A model generated the notes under the pieces. It did no database searches. It saw only the letters and a program-made list of their open reading frames with translations, and had not been told where the DNA came from. From assembly GCF_000758585.1 (NCBI RefSeq), contig NZ_CP009281.1, positions 4,216,001 through 4,280,000 on the forward strand: DNA of 64,000 nt, given 5' to 3'. Below, one piece after another: positions 53,162-61,674 of the stretch. How positions within the stretch are numbered: position 1 is the stretch's first letter; the number at the start of each line of letters is the position of its first letter. Position numbers and translations under genes: made by a program. Origin of the DNA: Paenibacillus sp. FSL R5-0345. Lineage in GTDB: Bacteria > Bacillota > Bacilli > Paenibacillales > Paenibacillaceae.

Positions 53162-54058
53162 ATGGAAATTCGAGTATTACGCTATTTCATTGCTGTAGCG
53201 AATGAAGAGAATATATCGTCGGCTTCAAAACAGCTGCATTTGTCTCAACCTACATTATCAAGACAATTAAAAGACCTTGAAACGGAATTAGGAGCCATTC
53301 TATTTGAAAGAGGAAATCGAAAAATCACTTTAACAGATGAAGGGAAATACTTATTTAAAAAAGCGAAGGAAATCGTTGAGCTAGTAGATAAAACTGAAGC
53401 AAATTTTAAAGAATCAAAAGAATTGATTAGCGGAGAAATTTACATAGGCGGTGGTGAAACTGAAGCTATGAATTTTATTGCCAGAGCATCAAAAGAATTA
53501 CTTGAACAGTATCCAAGTATTCGATTTGATTTATACAGTGGTAATGCTGACGATATTACTAACAAGCTAGACAGTGGATTATTGGACTTTGGCATTGTCA
53601 TAGAACCCACAGATAAACAAAAATATGATTACATAAAATTACCCGCTACTGATGTTTGGGGTGTTTTAATGCGCAAAGATAGTCCTTTAGCGTACAAGCA
53701 GTTCATTCAGCCAATAGATTTAATAGATAAACCACTTTTGATTTCACGTCAAACTGCTGTCAGTAACGAATTCACAGGATGGTTTGAAGCGAATATTGAG
53801 GATCTCAATATTGTCGCAACCTACAATCTGCTGTACAATGCTGCACGAATGGTCGAAGAAAATATTGGATATGCATTATGCTTGGATAAACTTATTAATA
53901 CATCAGGAGATAGCAAGCTTTGCTTTAAACCTTTAACCCCCAAATTAGAGGCTAATTTAAATATTATCTGGAAAAAACATCAGGTGTTTTCTAATGCAGC
54001 AAATAAATTTTTAGATCAACTTCGCAACAATATAAAAATACACAATTCATATCTGTAG
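53162..54058 (+). CDS. LysR-family transcriptional regulator
   Basis: This is a 298-residue LTTR. The N-terminal helix-turn-helix (MEIRVLRYFIAVANEENISSASKQLHLSQPTLSRQLKDLE) is followed by a linker helix and a periplasmic-binding-like effector domain with two lobes (about 90-295). It is transcribed divergently from the SDR pseudogene, with a 125-bp gap that should hold its operator. The classical LTTR arrangement implies that the SDR gene was its target. The regulator itself appears intact, so it may have other targets or be a relic. Confidence 0.93.
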   Translation: MEIRVLRYFIAVANEENISSASKQLHLSQPTLSRQLKDLETELGAILFERGNRKITLTDEGKYLFKKAKEIVELVDKTEANFKESKELISGEIYIGGGETEAMNFIARASKELLEQYPSIRFDLYSGNADDITNKLDSGLLDFGIVIEPTDKQKYDYIKLPATDVWGVLMRKDSPLAYKQFIQPIDLIDKPLLISRQTAVSNEFTGWFEANIEDLNIVATYNLLYNAARMVEENIGYALCLDKLINTSGDSKLCFKPLTPKLEANLNIIWKKHQVFSNAANKFLDQLRNNIKIHNSYL

Positions 54059-54079
54059 AAAATAACCCTATATAAGCGA

Positions 54080-54129
54080 CAAGACACAAGAAAAGCCCAA
54101 GCTTTATCCTCAGCTTGAGCTTAGTCTTG
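54080..54129 (-). terminator. Probable terminator of hcp
   Basis: The nested stems AAGCCCAAGCT/AGCTTGAGCTT and outer CAAGAC/GTCTTG form a long hairpin. On the minus strand TTTTCTT follows the inner stem. It lies about 30 bp behind the hcp stop and may also serve the LysR gene. Confidence 0.55.
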
Positions 54130-54157
54130 CAATATTAAATGTAATGCCCTTATTACC

Positions 54158-55450
54158 TTACGACAAAGCCAACATCGCGTTCATATCTTCCTCGGCAGTG
54201 GTAATCAGCTTCAATCCAAAAAGTTCAACTAGCACATCCAACACACCATCCGAGATGAACTCCGGCGGCTTCGGCCCGATGCGAATGTCTTGAATACCTA
54301 GGCTGAATAAGCCCAGCAGAATGGCTACCGCTTTTTGCTCGAACCATGACAGCACGATGCTTACAGGCAGCTCGTTCACCGTACAATCAAATGCTTCAGC
54401 CAAAGCCAAGGCAATCTTCACCGTAGAACCGGAATTATTGCATTGTCCAAGGTCAATGTAACGCGGAATGCCCGTATCTCCAACGGTTCCATAATCCACA
54501 TCATTAAAGCGGAATTTCCCGCAGGAAGTGGTTAAAATGACGGTATCGTTCGGTAAGGAAGTCGCCAACTCGCGGTAGTAATTCCCACCTTTACCTGGCG
54601 CGTCACAGCCTGCAATAACGAAGAACCGGCGGATATGCCCGTCTTTAACAGCCTGAATGATCTCTGGTGCCAACCCGATTACTGTTTCGTGATGGTATCC
54701 TGTCGTGAGTACCAAGTCTGATTCTACATCAGCCGCAGGTAATGACAACGCACGATTAATCAGAGGAGAGAAATCGTCATTCGTGATTTTTGCAACACCT
54801 TCCAGCCCCGCCACTTCATATGAGAAAAAGCGGTCTGCATACGTGCCTTTAATCGGCATCACGCAGTTTGTAGTTGCAAGAATCGCACCGGGAAACTGCT
54901 CGAAAAGTCTGCGTTGATCGTACCATGCTTTGCCGATATTGCCTTTCAGATGTTTATACTTCTTAAGCGCCGGATAACCATGGGCAGGTAACATTTCCGA
55001 GTGAGTATAGATGTTGACGCCCTTTCCTTCCGTCTGCCGCAGCAATTCCTCCAGTGCATACAAATTATGCCCTGTCACCACAATACATTGACCTTCTATT
55101 TTGTTCTGGCTGACTGTGATGGGTTGTGGAATCCCAAATCGATCCGTATGCGCACGATCCAGTAGATCCATGACGCGAACTGCCGCATCTCCGACCTTCA
55201 TCGCCATCTCCAAATGCTCCTGCGTATTAAAGTTAGAATTGGTCAAGGTCATATACAAAGCTTCGTGGGTAATACGGTCCACCTCGGGATCACTATATCC
55301 TAGCTGCCGAGCATGTGTCGCATAGGCTGCAATTCCTTTTAGAGCAAAAATCATCGTATCCTGCAAACTCGCGATGGTTTCATTTTTGCCGCATACTCCC
55401 ACAACGGTGCAACCGCCAGTTGGTGTCTGTTCACATTGGTAACAAAACAT
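54158..55450 (-). CDS. hcp: Hybrid cluster protein / hydroxylamine reductase
   Basis: This is an iron-sulfur enzyme that reduces hydroxylamine and nitric-oxide-derived species and acts in nitrosative stress. It has 430 residues from the ATG at 55450, eight bases after GGAGG. The N-terminal cluster motif is C-x2-C-x7-C-x5-C (CYQCEQTPTGGC, GVC). Hybrid-cluster ligands are visible: His in VTGHNLYALEELL, Glu in THSEMLPAHGYP, Cys in ATTNCVMPI, Cys in VIAGCDAPG, Cys in LTTSCGKFRFND, Cys in DLGQCNNSGS, and a Glu in SWFEQKA. Common forms have about 550 residues. The lack of about 110 residues in the N-terminal helical domain matches the short (class III) type, so I do not think it is broken. Confidence 0.93.
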   Translation of the reverse strand: MFCYQCEQTPTGGCTVVGVCGKNETIASLQDTMIFALKGIAAYATHARQLGYSDPEVDRITHEALYMTLTNSNFNTQEHLEMAMKVGDAAVRVMDLLDRAHTDRFGIPQPITVSQNKIEGQCIVVTGHNLYALEELLRQTEGKGVNIYTHSEMLPAHGYPALKKYKHLKGNIGKAWYDQRRLFEQFPGAILATTNCVMPIKGTYADRFFSYEVAGLEGVAKITNDDFSPLINRALSLPAADVESDLVLTTGYHHETVIGLAPEIIQAVKDGHIRRFFVIAGCDAPGKGGNYYRELATSLPNDTVILTTSCGKFRFNDVDYGTVGDTGIPRYIDLGQCNNSGSTVKIALALAEAFDCTVNELPVSIVLSWFEQKAVAILLGLFSLGIQDIRIGPKPPEFISDGVLDVLVELFGLKLITTAEEDMNAMLALS

Positions 55451-55543
55451 ATCGTTATCCTCCATATCGAGATAATCTTTCGTTACTCACAACGTAACAG
55501 AACTCCAAACCTTGAGTTGTGATTACACACACATTTTTTTATA

Positions 55544-56950
55544 TCAAAGAGATTTTAATGTCCGTCTATTAATAACAATCATCAATATAATAACGCCTAT
55601 ACAAATAACAATATTAATCCCAAAAACCATTTTGAACGCCTGAATCGAATTCCTCTGCCCTATCTCCCCGCTCACCATCCCTAGCCCTAGCCCAAGCGCT
55701 GAGCCAAAGACCATACCCGCATTTCGTGTTAAGGCAATTAATCCTCCAATTGAACCTACGTGTTCCCTGGGCGTCTGCTTCATAATATAACTATTATTCG
55801 GTGAAGCAATAAGCCCCATCCCGAGTCCAATAAGACATAGAATCGCAGCGATTCCATACACCGGTATATTCTCCAAAAATATTAGCAACAGGATGAACCC
55901 GCTTCCCATGCAGCTCAGCCCCATTAACATCAGCCGACGAGAACCATAACGATCAGACCAGTAACCGGCAAGAGGACCTGAAAATGCTAATGCAATGGGA
56001 TAAGCTGCCATAATGTAGCCTGTCTTAGATGAAGTGAATCCAGCCGCTGTTCCCATTAAATAAAATGGAATAAGGACGAGCACGGTATTAGAAAGGATAA
56101 AAGAGGCACAGCTAACGATCAAGCCACCCGCTACAGCAGGAATTTTCAACGCCCGAAGAGGTAGAAAAGGTGTCTTTTGCCTCCGTTCCCATAATAGATA
56201 CGTAATCAACAGCAGGAAAAATCCCATCAAACTAGCCATCGTCCGCGTGGACACCCAACCCCATTTGCTCCCATTTGTAATAACGAGAAGTAGCAAGGTA
56301 AACCACGCCATGAACAAGCCCGCGCCCGCGATACTTACAGTTCCCGACTTGCGCTCATGCACACGGCTCGGAATGTACCGATAGGCCATAACTGTAGCCA
56401 CAATTGCCACAGGAACATGGATCAAAAATAGCCATTGCCAACTGAGCCACTCCGCAATCAGACCTCCTGCAATAGGGCTGGTCATCCCGCCCAGTGCGAC
56501 AGCAGTACTTAGAATTCCGAGTGCCCGTCCCCTCTGTTCTTTCGGCATATGAACGCTGATAAGCGCAATATTCGTTGCTTGAAACATCGCAGCTCCTATC
56601 CCCTGCACAACTCTAAGTACAAGTAATATTGGCAGATTAGGTGAAAAAGCGACCATGATCGAACCAACCGTAAAAATCACATATCCGAGATTGTGAATAC
56701 GGCGAAAACCATAACGATCACCCAATTTCCCCATCACAGGGAGAAGCGCAGTAATCACAAGTAGATACCCCGTTGTGATCCATAATCCTTTTGCAAGCTC
56801 AGTTTGAAAATGACTTATAAAAAAAGGAAGCGATACATTCATAATTCCGGCAGTAAAATGAGAAATAAAAGCCCCCATACAAATAGCCGCCATCATACCC
56901 AACCGCTGCCTGCGCGTACCTGTTAGCTCTGTATTTTTTGCAATACTCAT
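55544..56950 (-). CDS. DHA2-family MFS drug/proton antiporter
   Basis: This is a membrane exporter of about 468 residues with 14 helices. Motif A is GKLGDRYGFRRIHNLG. Antiporter motif C is GGMTSPIAGGLIAEWLSWQWLFLIHVPV (the G.P.LGG-type helix 5). A second GYWSDRYGSRRL loop is seen between helices 8 and 9. Relatives extrude lipophilic drugs and dyes. The start is uncertain: the ATG at 56950 (MSIAKN) has a weak GGGGCGGG ahead, and ATGs at 56974 and 56971 lack a site. It is monocistronic and unregulated as far as I can see. Confidence 0.88.
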   Translation of the reverse strand: MSIAKNTELTGTRRQRLGMMAAICMGAFISHFTAGIMNVSLPFFISHFQTELAKGLWITTGYLLVITALLPVMGKLGDRYGFRRIHNLGYVIFTVGSIMVAFSPNLPILLVLRVVQGIGAAMFQATNIALISVHMPKEQRGRALGILSTAVALGGMTSPIAGGLIAEWLSWQWLFLIHVPVAIVATVMAYRYIPSRVHERKSGTVSIAGAGLFMAWFTLLLLVITNGSKWGWVSTRTMASLMGFFLLLITYLLWERRQKTPFLPLRALKIPAVAGGLIVSCASFILSNTVLVLIPFYLMGTAAGFTSSKTGYIMAAYPIALAFSGPLAGYWSDRYGSRRLMLMGLSCMGSGFILLLIFLENIPVYGIAAILCLIGLGMGLIASPNNSYIMKQTPREHVGSIGGLIALTRNAGMVFGSALGLGLGMVSGEIGQRNSIQAFKMVFGINIVICIGVIILMIVINRRTLKSL

Positions 56951-57080
56951 GCTGATCCCGCCCCCACTCATCATTGTCTAAGAATTACTAACAATTATAA
57001 GTAGATCCCTTACAAGGACAATCCCATAAAGATGGGATAGAGAGGGGGCCTGTTATCTTATTAGTTCTAAAAAGACAATG

Positions 57081-57118
57081 AAGCCGCTTATTCTCCGTAA
57101 TTGGAGAACAAGCGGCTT
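57081..57118 (-). terminator. Intrinsic hairpin after the SHOCT gene
   Basis: AAGCCGCTTATTCTCC pairs with GGAGAACAAGCGGCTT with one mismatch. On the minus strand the T tract (CTTTTTAG) begins some ten bases later, so termination may be inefficient. Confidence 0.7.
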
Positions 57119-57157
57119 CGTATTTCGGATCATGCATTGAATGAAAAAAAGTCCATT

Positions 57158-57598
57158 TTATAATCCAAGGATTTGCTTTTTCTTGGCTTCAAATTCTTCT
57201 GGAGTTATGATACCAGAATCCTTAAGTTCTGCTAGCTGTCTCAAATCATCGATCGACCCAACAGGAGCTGGAGGATTAGGACGATTGTGTTTTTCTGATT
57301 TATATACTGCTATGTAATCACGAATTTTTTCGGCGATTTTCATTTTTCCCGGTTGAATAAGAACAACGTTAGCACTCGCTCCTTTTAAATTATCCTTTTT
57401 CGATGTTTGAAGGTTGGCTGTAATTACTTGTAAATAAGGAACTTTTAAAAAGGGCTTAACTATGCTGATCGTAATGACAGAATCCAACGGAATCGTTTGA
57501 GTCTGTCCTCCCAATTTTTGAACATTACTAGGCTTAATTACTAGGTAATCCTCGTATAGTTCAAGAGATGATGTACCGCCGCTGATCTCGTGTATCAT
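57158..57598 (-). CDS. SHOCT-domain protein with PH-like N-terminal domain
   Basis: This is a 146-residue cytoplasmic protein. The first 100 residues are beta-rich (LELYEDYLVIKPSNVQKLGG, TIPLDSVITISIVKPFLKVP), a PH-like fold seen in DUF4429/bPH proteins. A proline-rich linker leads to a C-terminal SHOCT motif DDLRQLAELKDSGIITPEEFEAKKKQIL, thought to mediate oligomerisation. The ATG at 57598 with GAGGTGG five bases upstream is preferred to the frame opening at 57616. The function is unknown. Confidence 0.85.
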   Translation of the reverse strand: MIHEISGGTSSLELYEDYLVIKPSNVQKLGGQTQTIPLDSVITISIVKPFLKVPYLQVITANLQTSKKDNLKGASANVVLIQPGKMKIAEKIRDYIAVYKSEKHNRPNPPAPVGSIDDLRQLAELKDSGIITPEEFEAKKKQILGL

Positions 57599-58100
57599 AT
57601 TATCCACCTCATTCATAAGATACCCCTATCTTATCATATATTTACAGATTTCTTCTATATTTATCCTCTACTTCATAATAAAATCAAAAGAATGAACATG
57701 CCGCAAAATAAATTTCATAGATTTCAATCACTCAATCCCCGCTGAATAAATTCCTAAATCAGGGAGAAGATAAAAACTTGTTTTTTGCTTTGTAATGTCG
57801 CAGGAATTGTCATCGAGATTGGTCACTCTTATTCGATACCACATGAAAAAGCATAAGAATCAACAGTTCTAATCCAATTTTAAGTCACAGTCAAATATTA
57901 TATCTGCTTCAGCTTACCCTTTTCGCAATTCGGAGAGTAGCTATTTCGCCTTCCTCGGCATGCTGTAACGCGATGGCTCCAATGGGTTGGATAAGCCAGC
58001 CCTTCTATACGCTTCAAAAGAGAAAGCAAGCTTCTCAATGTGCAGATTTCAGCTTCTTCTTCTCTTGAATCCAGCCCACTAACAGTAGTATAAGCAAAGT
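57599..58100. other. Intergenic stretch with a coding-like remnant
   Basis: Most of this region shows nothing. On the minus strand 57941-58048 is an open run of 35 codons, LHIEKLAFSFEAYRRAGLSN then PLEPSRYSMPRKAK and a TAG. It has the look of a basic protein tail but no start or ribosome binding site. I do not recognise it. Confidence 0.25.
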
Positions 58101-58138
58101 AAAAAATCCACTTGCAACATTGTTGCTGTGGACTTTTT
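58101..58138. terminator. Bidirectional terminator of the ADP-ribosylglycohydrolase gene
   Basis: AAAATCCACTTGCAAC pairs with GTTGCTGTGGACTTTT (two mismatches) around a 5-base loop, with A and T tracts on the flanks. It lies about 50 bp behind the stop at 58186. Confidence 0.85.
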
Positions 58139-58185
58139 GTAGGCTTATTATGTATGTTGTATTTGCTCAGGTTTATTGATTGATA

Positions 58186-59586
58186 TTAAAGGCCAAGGCC
58201 GTTATTCTTGTTCACATAGAGTTCACTAGGTAGAACTCGATGTTGACCGGTTTTCAGCAGCTTTGGTAAACGCCCCATCCGCTCCGCTAAAGTAGAAAGC
58301 TTTTGCTCATGAAAATTAGATAGTCCCGTATGAATCCGGTCTTGAAAAGGCTCAAGCCATCTAGATTCCAAACTATCTGGACCGAAATAAACCCCGAGCA
58401 GTGAGCCAGCCGTTGCCCCGAAGCTATCCGTATCGTTGCCTTGCATTACCTGCTTGCATATCCCATCACCAACATTGTCTGCAAACCGCAGGGTATTAAT
58501 TAAGGTTCCTACTTCTTGATAAACCTGACAGTGGCAATAAGTCTCATACTTTTGGTTAATACTCTGATATGCTTCCAGCCAGTCATCTGCATTCGCTACC
58601 ATTTCAAGACAATTCTGAGTAATCTCATAGAACCGGCTTCTTTTAGGGATGAATTGCAGTGCAGTTTTGATTATTTCAATGGGATCACGCAGCACGTGAG
58701 CAGCAGCAATCGCAGCAGCAATGAACATCGTGGCGTAAATGCCGGTCCGGCGATGTGTAAAGCTTGCATCCCGCCAAGCTAGCTCAGCAGCCAGAGCAGG
58801 CTGACCAGGACAGGCATAGCCGTAGGCATCTGCACGAATCGCCGCCCCGCATAGCTCTGTACCCTGTACCATAAAATCAGGCCAAGCCTCTATTTCAGAA
58901 TGATTGAATAATTCCTTATCATGTTCCAAATAGCTAATCCCTGATCGTAGTAAAATTGCCCTTTCCGGACCCCAAGTTGTACTTATCGGAAGGTGATTTA
59001 ACCATAAATCCCTTAAATCTCTTTTCGTAAAACCTTCACCGAATTGTTCTAGCACCATCATTCCCATTAATGTGTAATTGATATCATCATCAGGTGCTAC
59101 ATAACGAATTCGCCCTCGTGTAGTCTCAAACCAAGACCAATGACGACGATCCAGCGCATGGAGAATTTCTTCAGAAATATAATCATTCAGTGGCCATTCC
59201 CCTACAGAAGTTAACGCTTGACGTAATTCCGACAAGCTGGGGTTTACCTCTATTGTTTTGCCCAGCATAGAACCGCAGACTGAAGCGAGGAAACCAGCCT
59301 CCACACGCTTGGAGCTATCCTTCAGATTCAAAATTCCGATCTGCCCGAGAGGTCGAGCCGGATCGCTTTCCCGCCATATCTCATCTAAATCGTTCGGCTC
59401 ATAGTAAGGCCAATTATCCCTCATTGGAATGACAGCCAAGCTATGGGCGAATTCAAGATAGGCATCATAGCTTGCGGGAAGCTGTTCCAGCTTGGCTAAA
59501 TAACCGGAGGTTTGATGTCCCTGCTCAAATTTATTACGCAGAATCCCTTCCAATTGAAGTTTAAGAAATGTGAGTGATGGTAGCAT
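58186..59586 (-). CDS. ADP-ribosylglycohydrolase family protein
   Basis: This is a 466-residue helical protein of the DraG/ARH fold, which removes ADP-ribose from proteins or nucleosides using two magnesium ions. One metal-binding block is APDDDINYTLMGMMVLEQFG (about residues 163-182). The other is GNDTDSFGATAGSLLGVYFG (about 390-410). GFLASVCGSMLGKTIE is the N-terminal family glycine motif. About 95 additional residues precede the domain, making it longer than DraG (about 300). It is monocistronic. No partner ADP-ribosyltransferase is in view. The exact substrate is unknown. Confidence 0.9.
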   Translation of the reverse strand: MLPSLTFLKLQLEGILRNKFEQGHQTSGYLAKLEQLPASYDAYLEFAHSLAVIPMRDNWPYYEPNDLDEIWRESDPARPLGQIGILNLKDSSKRVEAGFLASVCGSMLGKTIEVNPSLSELRQALTSVGEWPLNDYISEEILHALDRRHWSWFETTRGRIRYVAPDDDINYTLMGMMVLEQFGEGFTKRDLRDLWLNHLPISTTWGPERAILLRSGISYLEHDKELFNHSEIEAWPDFMVQGTELCGAAIRADAYGYACPGQPALAAELAWRDASFTHRRTGIYATMFIAAAIAAAHVLRDPIEIIKTALQFIPKRSRFYEITQNCLEMVANADDWLEAYQSINQKYETYCHCQVYQEVGTLINTLRFADNVGDGICKQVMQGNDTDSFGATAGSLLGVYFGPDSLESRWLEPFQDRIHTGLSNFHEQKLSTLAERMGRLPKLLKTGQHRVLPSELYVNKNNGLGL

Positions 59587-59838
59587 ACTGTATCTCCCTT
59601 ATACGATTATTAATCTACATGAAATAAAAATGCATACTCAAATTCTTAATACCAAATTTCAAATTACTCCATACCTCCCTTGCAACTTACTTTCACACAA
59701 AATGACCAATAACAAATAGAAAAGCAACCATATCTATCCACAATCCACAATACATCAATATCACAAGCTTTAGTAGTAAAAGATGACTCGATTCGGTAGA
59801 TAAGCAGGTAAGCTGACTTCATTGTATCTAATCATAAT
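59587..59838. other. Intergenic stretch, nothing recognisable
   Basis: This AT-rich gap lies between the divergent-side promoter of the ADP-ribosylglycohydrolase gene and the terminator of the CAP-domain gene. No ORF with a ribosome binding site and no RNA gene is seen. Confidence 0.5.
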
Positions 59839-59866
59839 AAAAACCCATGTCAGATGACATGGGCTT
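59839..59866 (-). terminator. Intrinsic terminator of the CAP-domain gene
   Basis: The 11-bp stem CCCATGTCA-GA-TGACATGGG with flanking pairs is followed on the minus strand by five T. It lies about 40 bp after the stop. Confidence 0.92.
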
Positions 59867-59906
59867 GATATTAGCTGTTTATCAACCTTATTGCTTTATT
59901 GATTTT

Positions 59907-60653
59907 TTACAAACCAATAAATTCTTGAACCCATTCAGTGTTATATGAAGCAATCCCAATTTCAGTGAAGCTGCTATTCAGAATGTTCGCGCGATGACCA
60001 GGACTGTTCATCCATTGATTCATTACTTCCTCCGCGCTCTTCTGGCCTTTGGCAATGTTTTCTCCTGCTGAGCTATAGCTAATTCCGAATGCCTTCATCA
60101 TATCAAACGGAGAACCATAAGTCGGTGACTGATGATCAAAATAATTGTTGTCATACATATCCTTTGCTTTTGCCATAGCCATTTTTGAAAGCTCACTATT
60201 CAGACTTAGTGCTTTCAAGCCTGCATTTGTACGTTCCTTATTCACCAAATTCAACACTTGCTGAACGGAATCAGATGTATTGGCAGGCTGCTGCGGATTG
60301 ACGGACGGTTGTGGATTGGCAGATTGTTGTGGATAAGCCGAATATTGTGGTTTCGCGGACGGTTGCGGATAAGTCGTCTGATCCGCTGTGCTACCTGTAG
60401 GTGGTGAAGTACGAATAAACCCATCCAGCCATTTTGATACATCTCCGCCAGGTACTTGTTTAGCCTTAATCGTTGAATTTCCTGCATTCTCTGTGGAAAT
60501 AGAAGACGCTTGCGTTAAGGTTGACGTTGCAGCCATTTTGCCAGCAGGATGTCCAACCTTCGTTTGTTGAGTAGTCATTTGATTGTTGGCTGAGTGATTA
60601 CCCGAACAAGCTGTAACGAGTAACAACGCAACTATTACGATAAATGGTTTAAT
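59907..60653 (-). CDS. CAP/SCP-domain lipoprotein (YkwD-like) with an apparent ATT start
   Basis: This is a secreted protein of 248 residues. A signal peptide KPFIVIVALLLVTAC ends in the lipobox VTAC. A long Pro/Gln/Ser-rich linker with repeats of the type YPQQSANPQPSVNPQQ follows. Then comes a CAP domain (about 125-248): VNKERTNAGLKALSLNSELSKMA, DHQSPTYGSPFDMM, GENIAKG and WMNSPGHRANIL. The only codon seven bases after the strong AGGAGGGG site, and the only one giving a complete signal peptide, is ATT (60651-60653). The first ordinary start in frame is a TTG at 60626, in the middle of the signal peptide. CAP proteins of spore-formers occur in the spore coat or cell surface. Confidence 0.85.
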   Translation of the reverse strand: MKPFIVIVALLLVTACSGNHSANNQMTTQQTKVGHPAGKMAATSTLTQASSISTENAGNSTIKAKQVPGGDVSKWLDGFIRTSPPTGSTADQTTYPQPSAKPQYSAYPQQSANPQPSVNPQQPANTSDSVQQVLNLVNKERTNAGLKALSLNSELSKMAMAKAKDMYDNNYFDHQSPTYGSPFDMMKAFGISYSSAGENIAKGQKSAEEVMNQWMNSPGHRANILNSSFTEIGIASYNTEWVQEFIGL

Positions 60654-60749
60654 AACGACCCCTCCTGATTTGGTAAAGTAATGACGAATCGAATAAAGTT
60701 TTTGTTAAGCACGATTGAATTATTCATCTCTAATTCAAAAAATAAAAAC

Positions 60750-60787
60750 AAAAAAAGCCATCCTTTAGATATCCTAAGGGATGGCTT
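60750..60787 (-). terminator. Intrinsic terminator of the amidohydrolase operon
   Basis: The stem AAGCCATCC/GGATGGCTT with inner AGATATCC pairing is followed on the minus strand by seven T. It begins 12 bp after the amidohydrolase stop. Confidence 0.92.
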
Positions 60788-60798
60788 GTTCGTAATGC

Positions 60799-61674
60799 TT
60801 AGAGCGCCGCAATCCGCTGCTGAATGCGTGGAAATAAGGCGAAGGCATTCTCGTAAAATACTTTCTCATGGTGCTGCTCAGGGACGAGTCGGCGGACAAA
60901 TTCCGCATACAGGTCAATAGGCGCGAGTGGCCAATCCGTGCCGAACAACATTTTCTCATAATGATCGGAGTACACCAGCGCCCGTCGAAAATGATCCATG
61001 AACAGTGGTTCATTCATGAACCGTTCAAAATGAGGCCGGTCACCGACCACAAGGCCGGACAAATCGGCATAGACGTTTGGATTTTTGGCCACCACTTCGG
61101 CGGCGTCCATCACCCAGGGATCGCCAAGATGGCAGATCATAAAATTCACATCACGCCGTTGGAACGCTAATTCATCCACGGTAAGAGGATGAGCATACTT
61201 AAGCAATCCATTCATCGAGTACGTATCACCGGTATGAATGACGACAGGCGTACCATACTTAGCCGCCAACTCATAAATCGGCGAATAAATTTTGTCGTAA
61301 ACGTAATGATGATAGTATCCGGCATAGAGCTTAATGCCTGCTACCTCGGGCGCTTGCAGCCGTGCCTCAATTCGGTCCAGCTCCTCTTGAGCATCCTTAC
61401 CTCCGAGCATGTTCGGATTGATCCCCACGCATTCCATTAAGAAAGGCGGCACAGTGTCTTCCAAGTCAAGGCCCATCGGATTAGGGGAAGTGGAGTCAGG
61501 GAAAGCTCCCTTCGTCTGCTCCGTGACCCCCATTCCAATACCAAGAACAACATCGTTCTTATCAAACTCTGCTTTGAGCCCGGCAGCAGTGTAATCGACT
61601 TTGGAGAGATCCAGTGCTGTTTGATGAAAGCTGTCGATGTCCGACAGATGAATGTGAATATCAATGATCGGCAT
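60799..61674 (-). CDS. Amidohydrolase-related TIM-barrel protein (COG2159 type)
   Basis: This is a 291-residue metal-dependent hydrolase or decarboxylase-like protein. The metal motif IIDIHIHL opens the barrel (residues 3-10). PVVIHTGDTY (His on strand 5), FMICHLGDPW (His on strand 6) and LFGTDWPLA (Asp on strand 8) complete the site of the ACMSD/amidohydrolase-2 group. I choose the ATG at 61674 (MPIIDI) with AAGGAGA seven bases upstream. It overlaps the end of the preceding gene by 14 bp, so the two are translated together. The reaction is unknown. Confidence 0.88.
   Translation of the reverse strand: MPIIDIHIHLSDIDSFHQTALDLSKVDYTAAGLKAEFDKNDVVLGIGMGVTEQTKGAFPDSTSPNPMGLDLEDTVPPFLMECVGINPNMLGGKDAQEELDRIEARLQAPEVAGIKLYAGYYHHYVYDKIYSPIYELAAKYGTPVVIHTGDTYSMNGLLKYAHPLTVDELAFQRRDVNFMICHLGDPWVMDAAEVVAKNPNVYADLSGLVVGDRPHFERFMNEPLFMDHFRRALVYSDHYEKMLFGTDWPLAPIDLYAEFVRRLVPEQHHEKVFYENAFALFPRIQQRIAAL

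Noticed and set aside
54158..55450. hcp as a truncated gene because it is about 110 residues shorter than common Hcp
   Set aside because: All cluster-binding motifs are present from N- to C-terminus, and the shortage lies in the N-terminal helical domain, as in the short Hcp class.
55466..55545. TGTGATTACACACA near hcp as an FNR/CRP-type site
   Set aside because: The right arm does not match TCACA at the proper distance. The symmetry is too poor to call.
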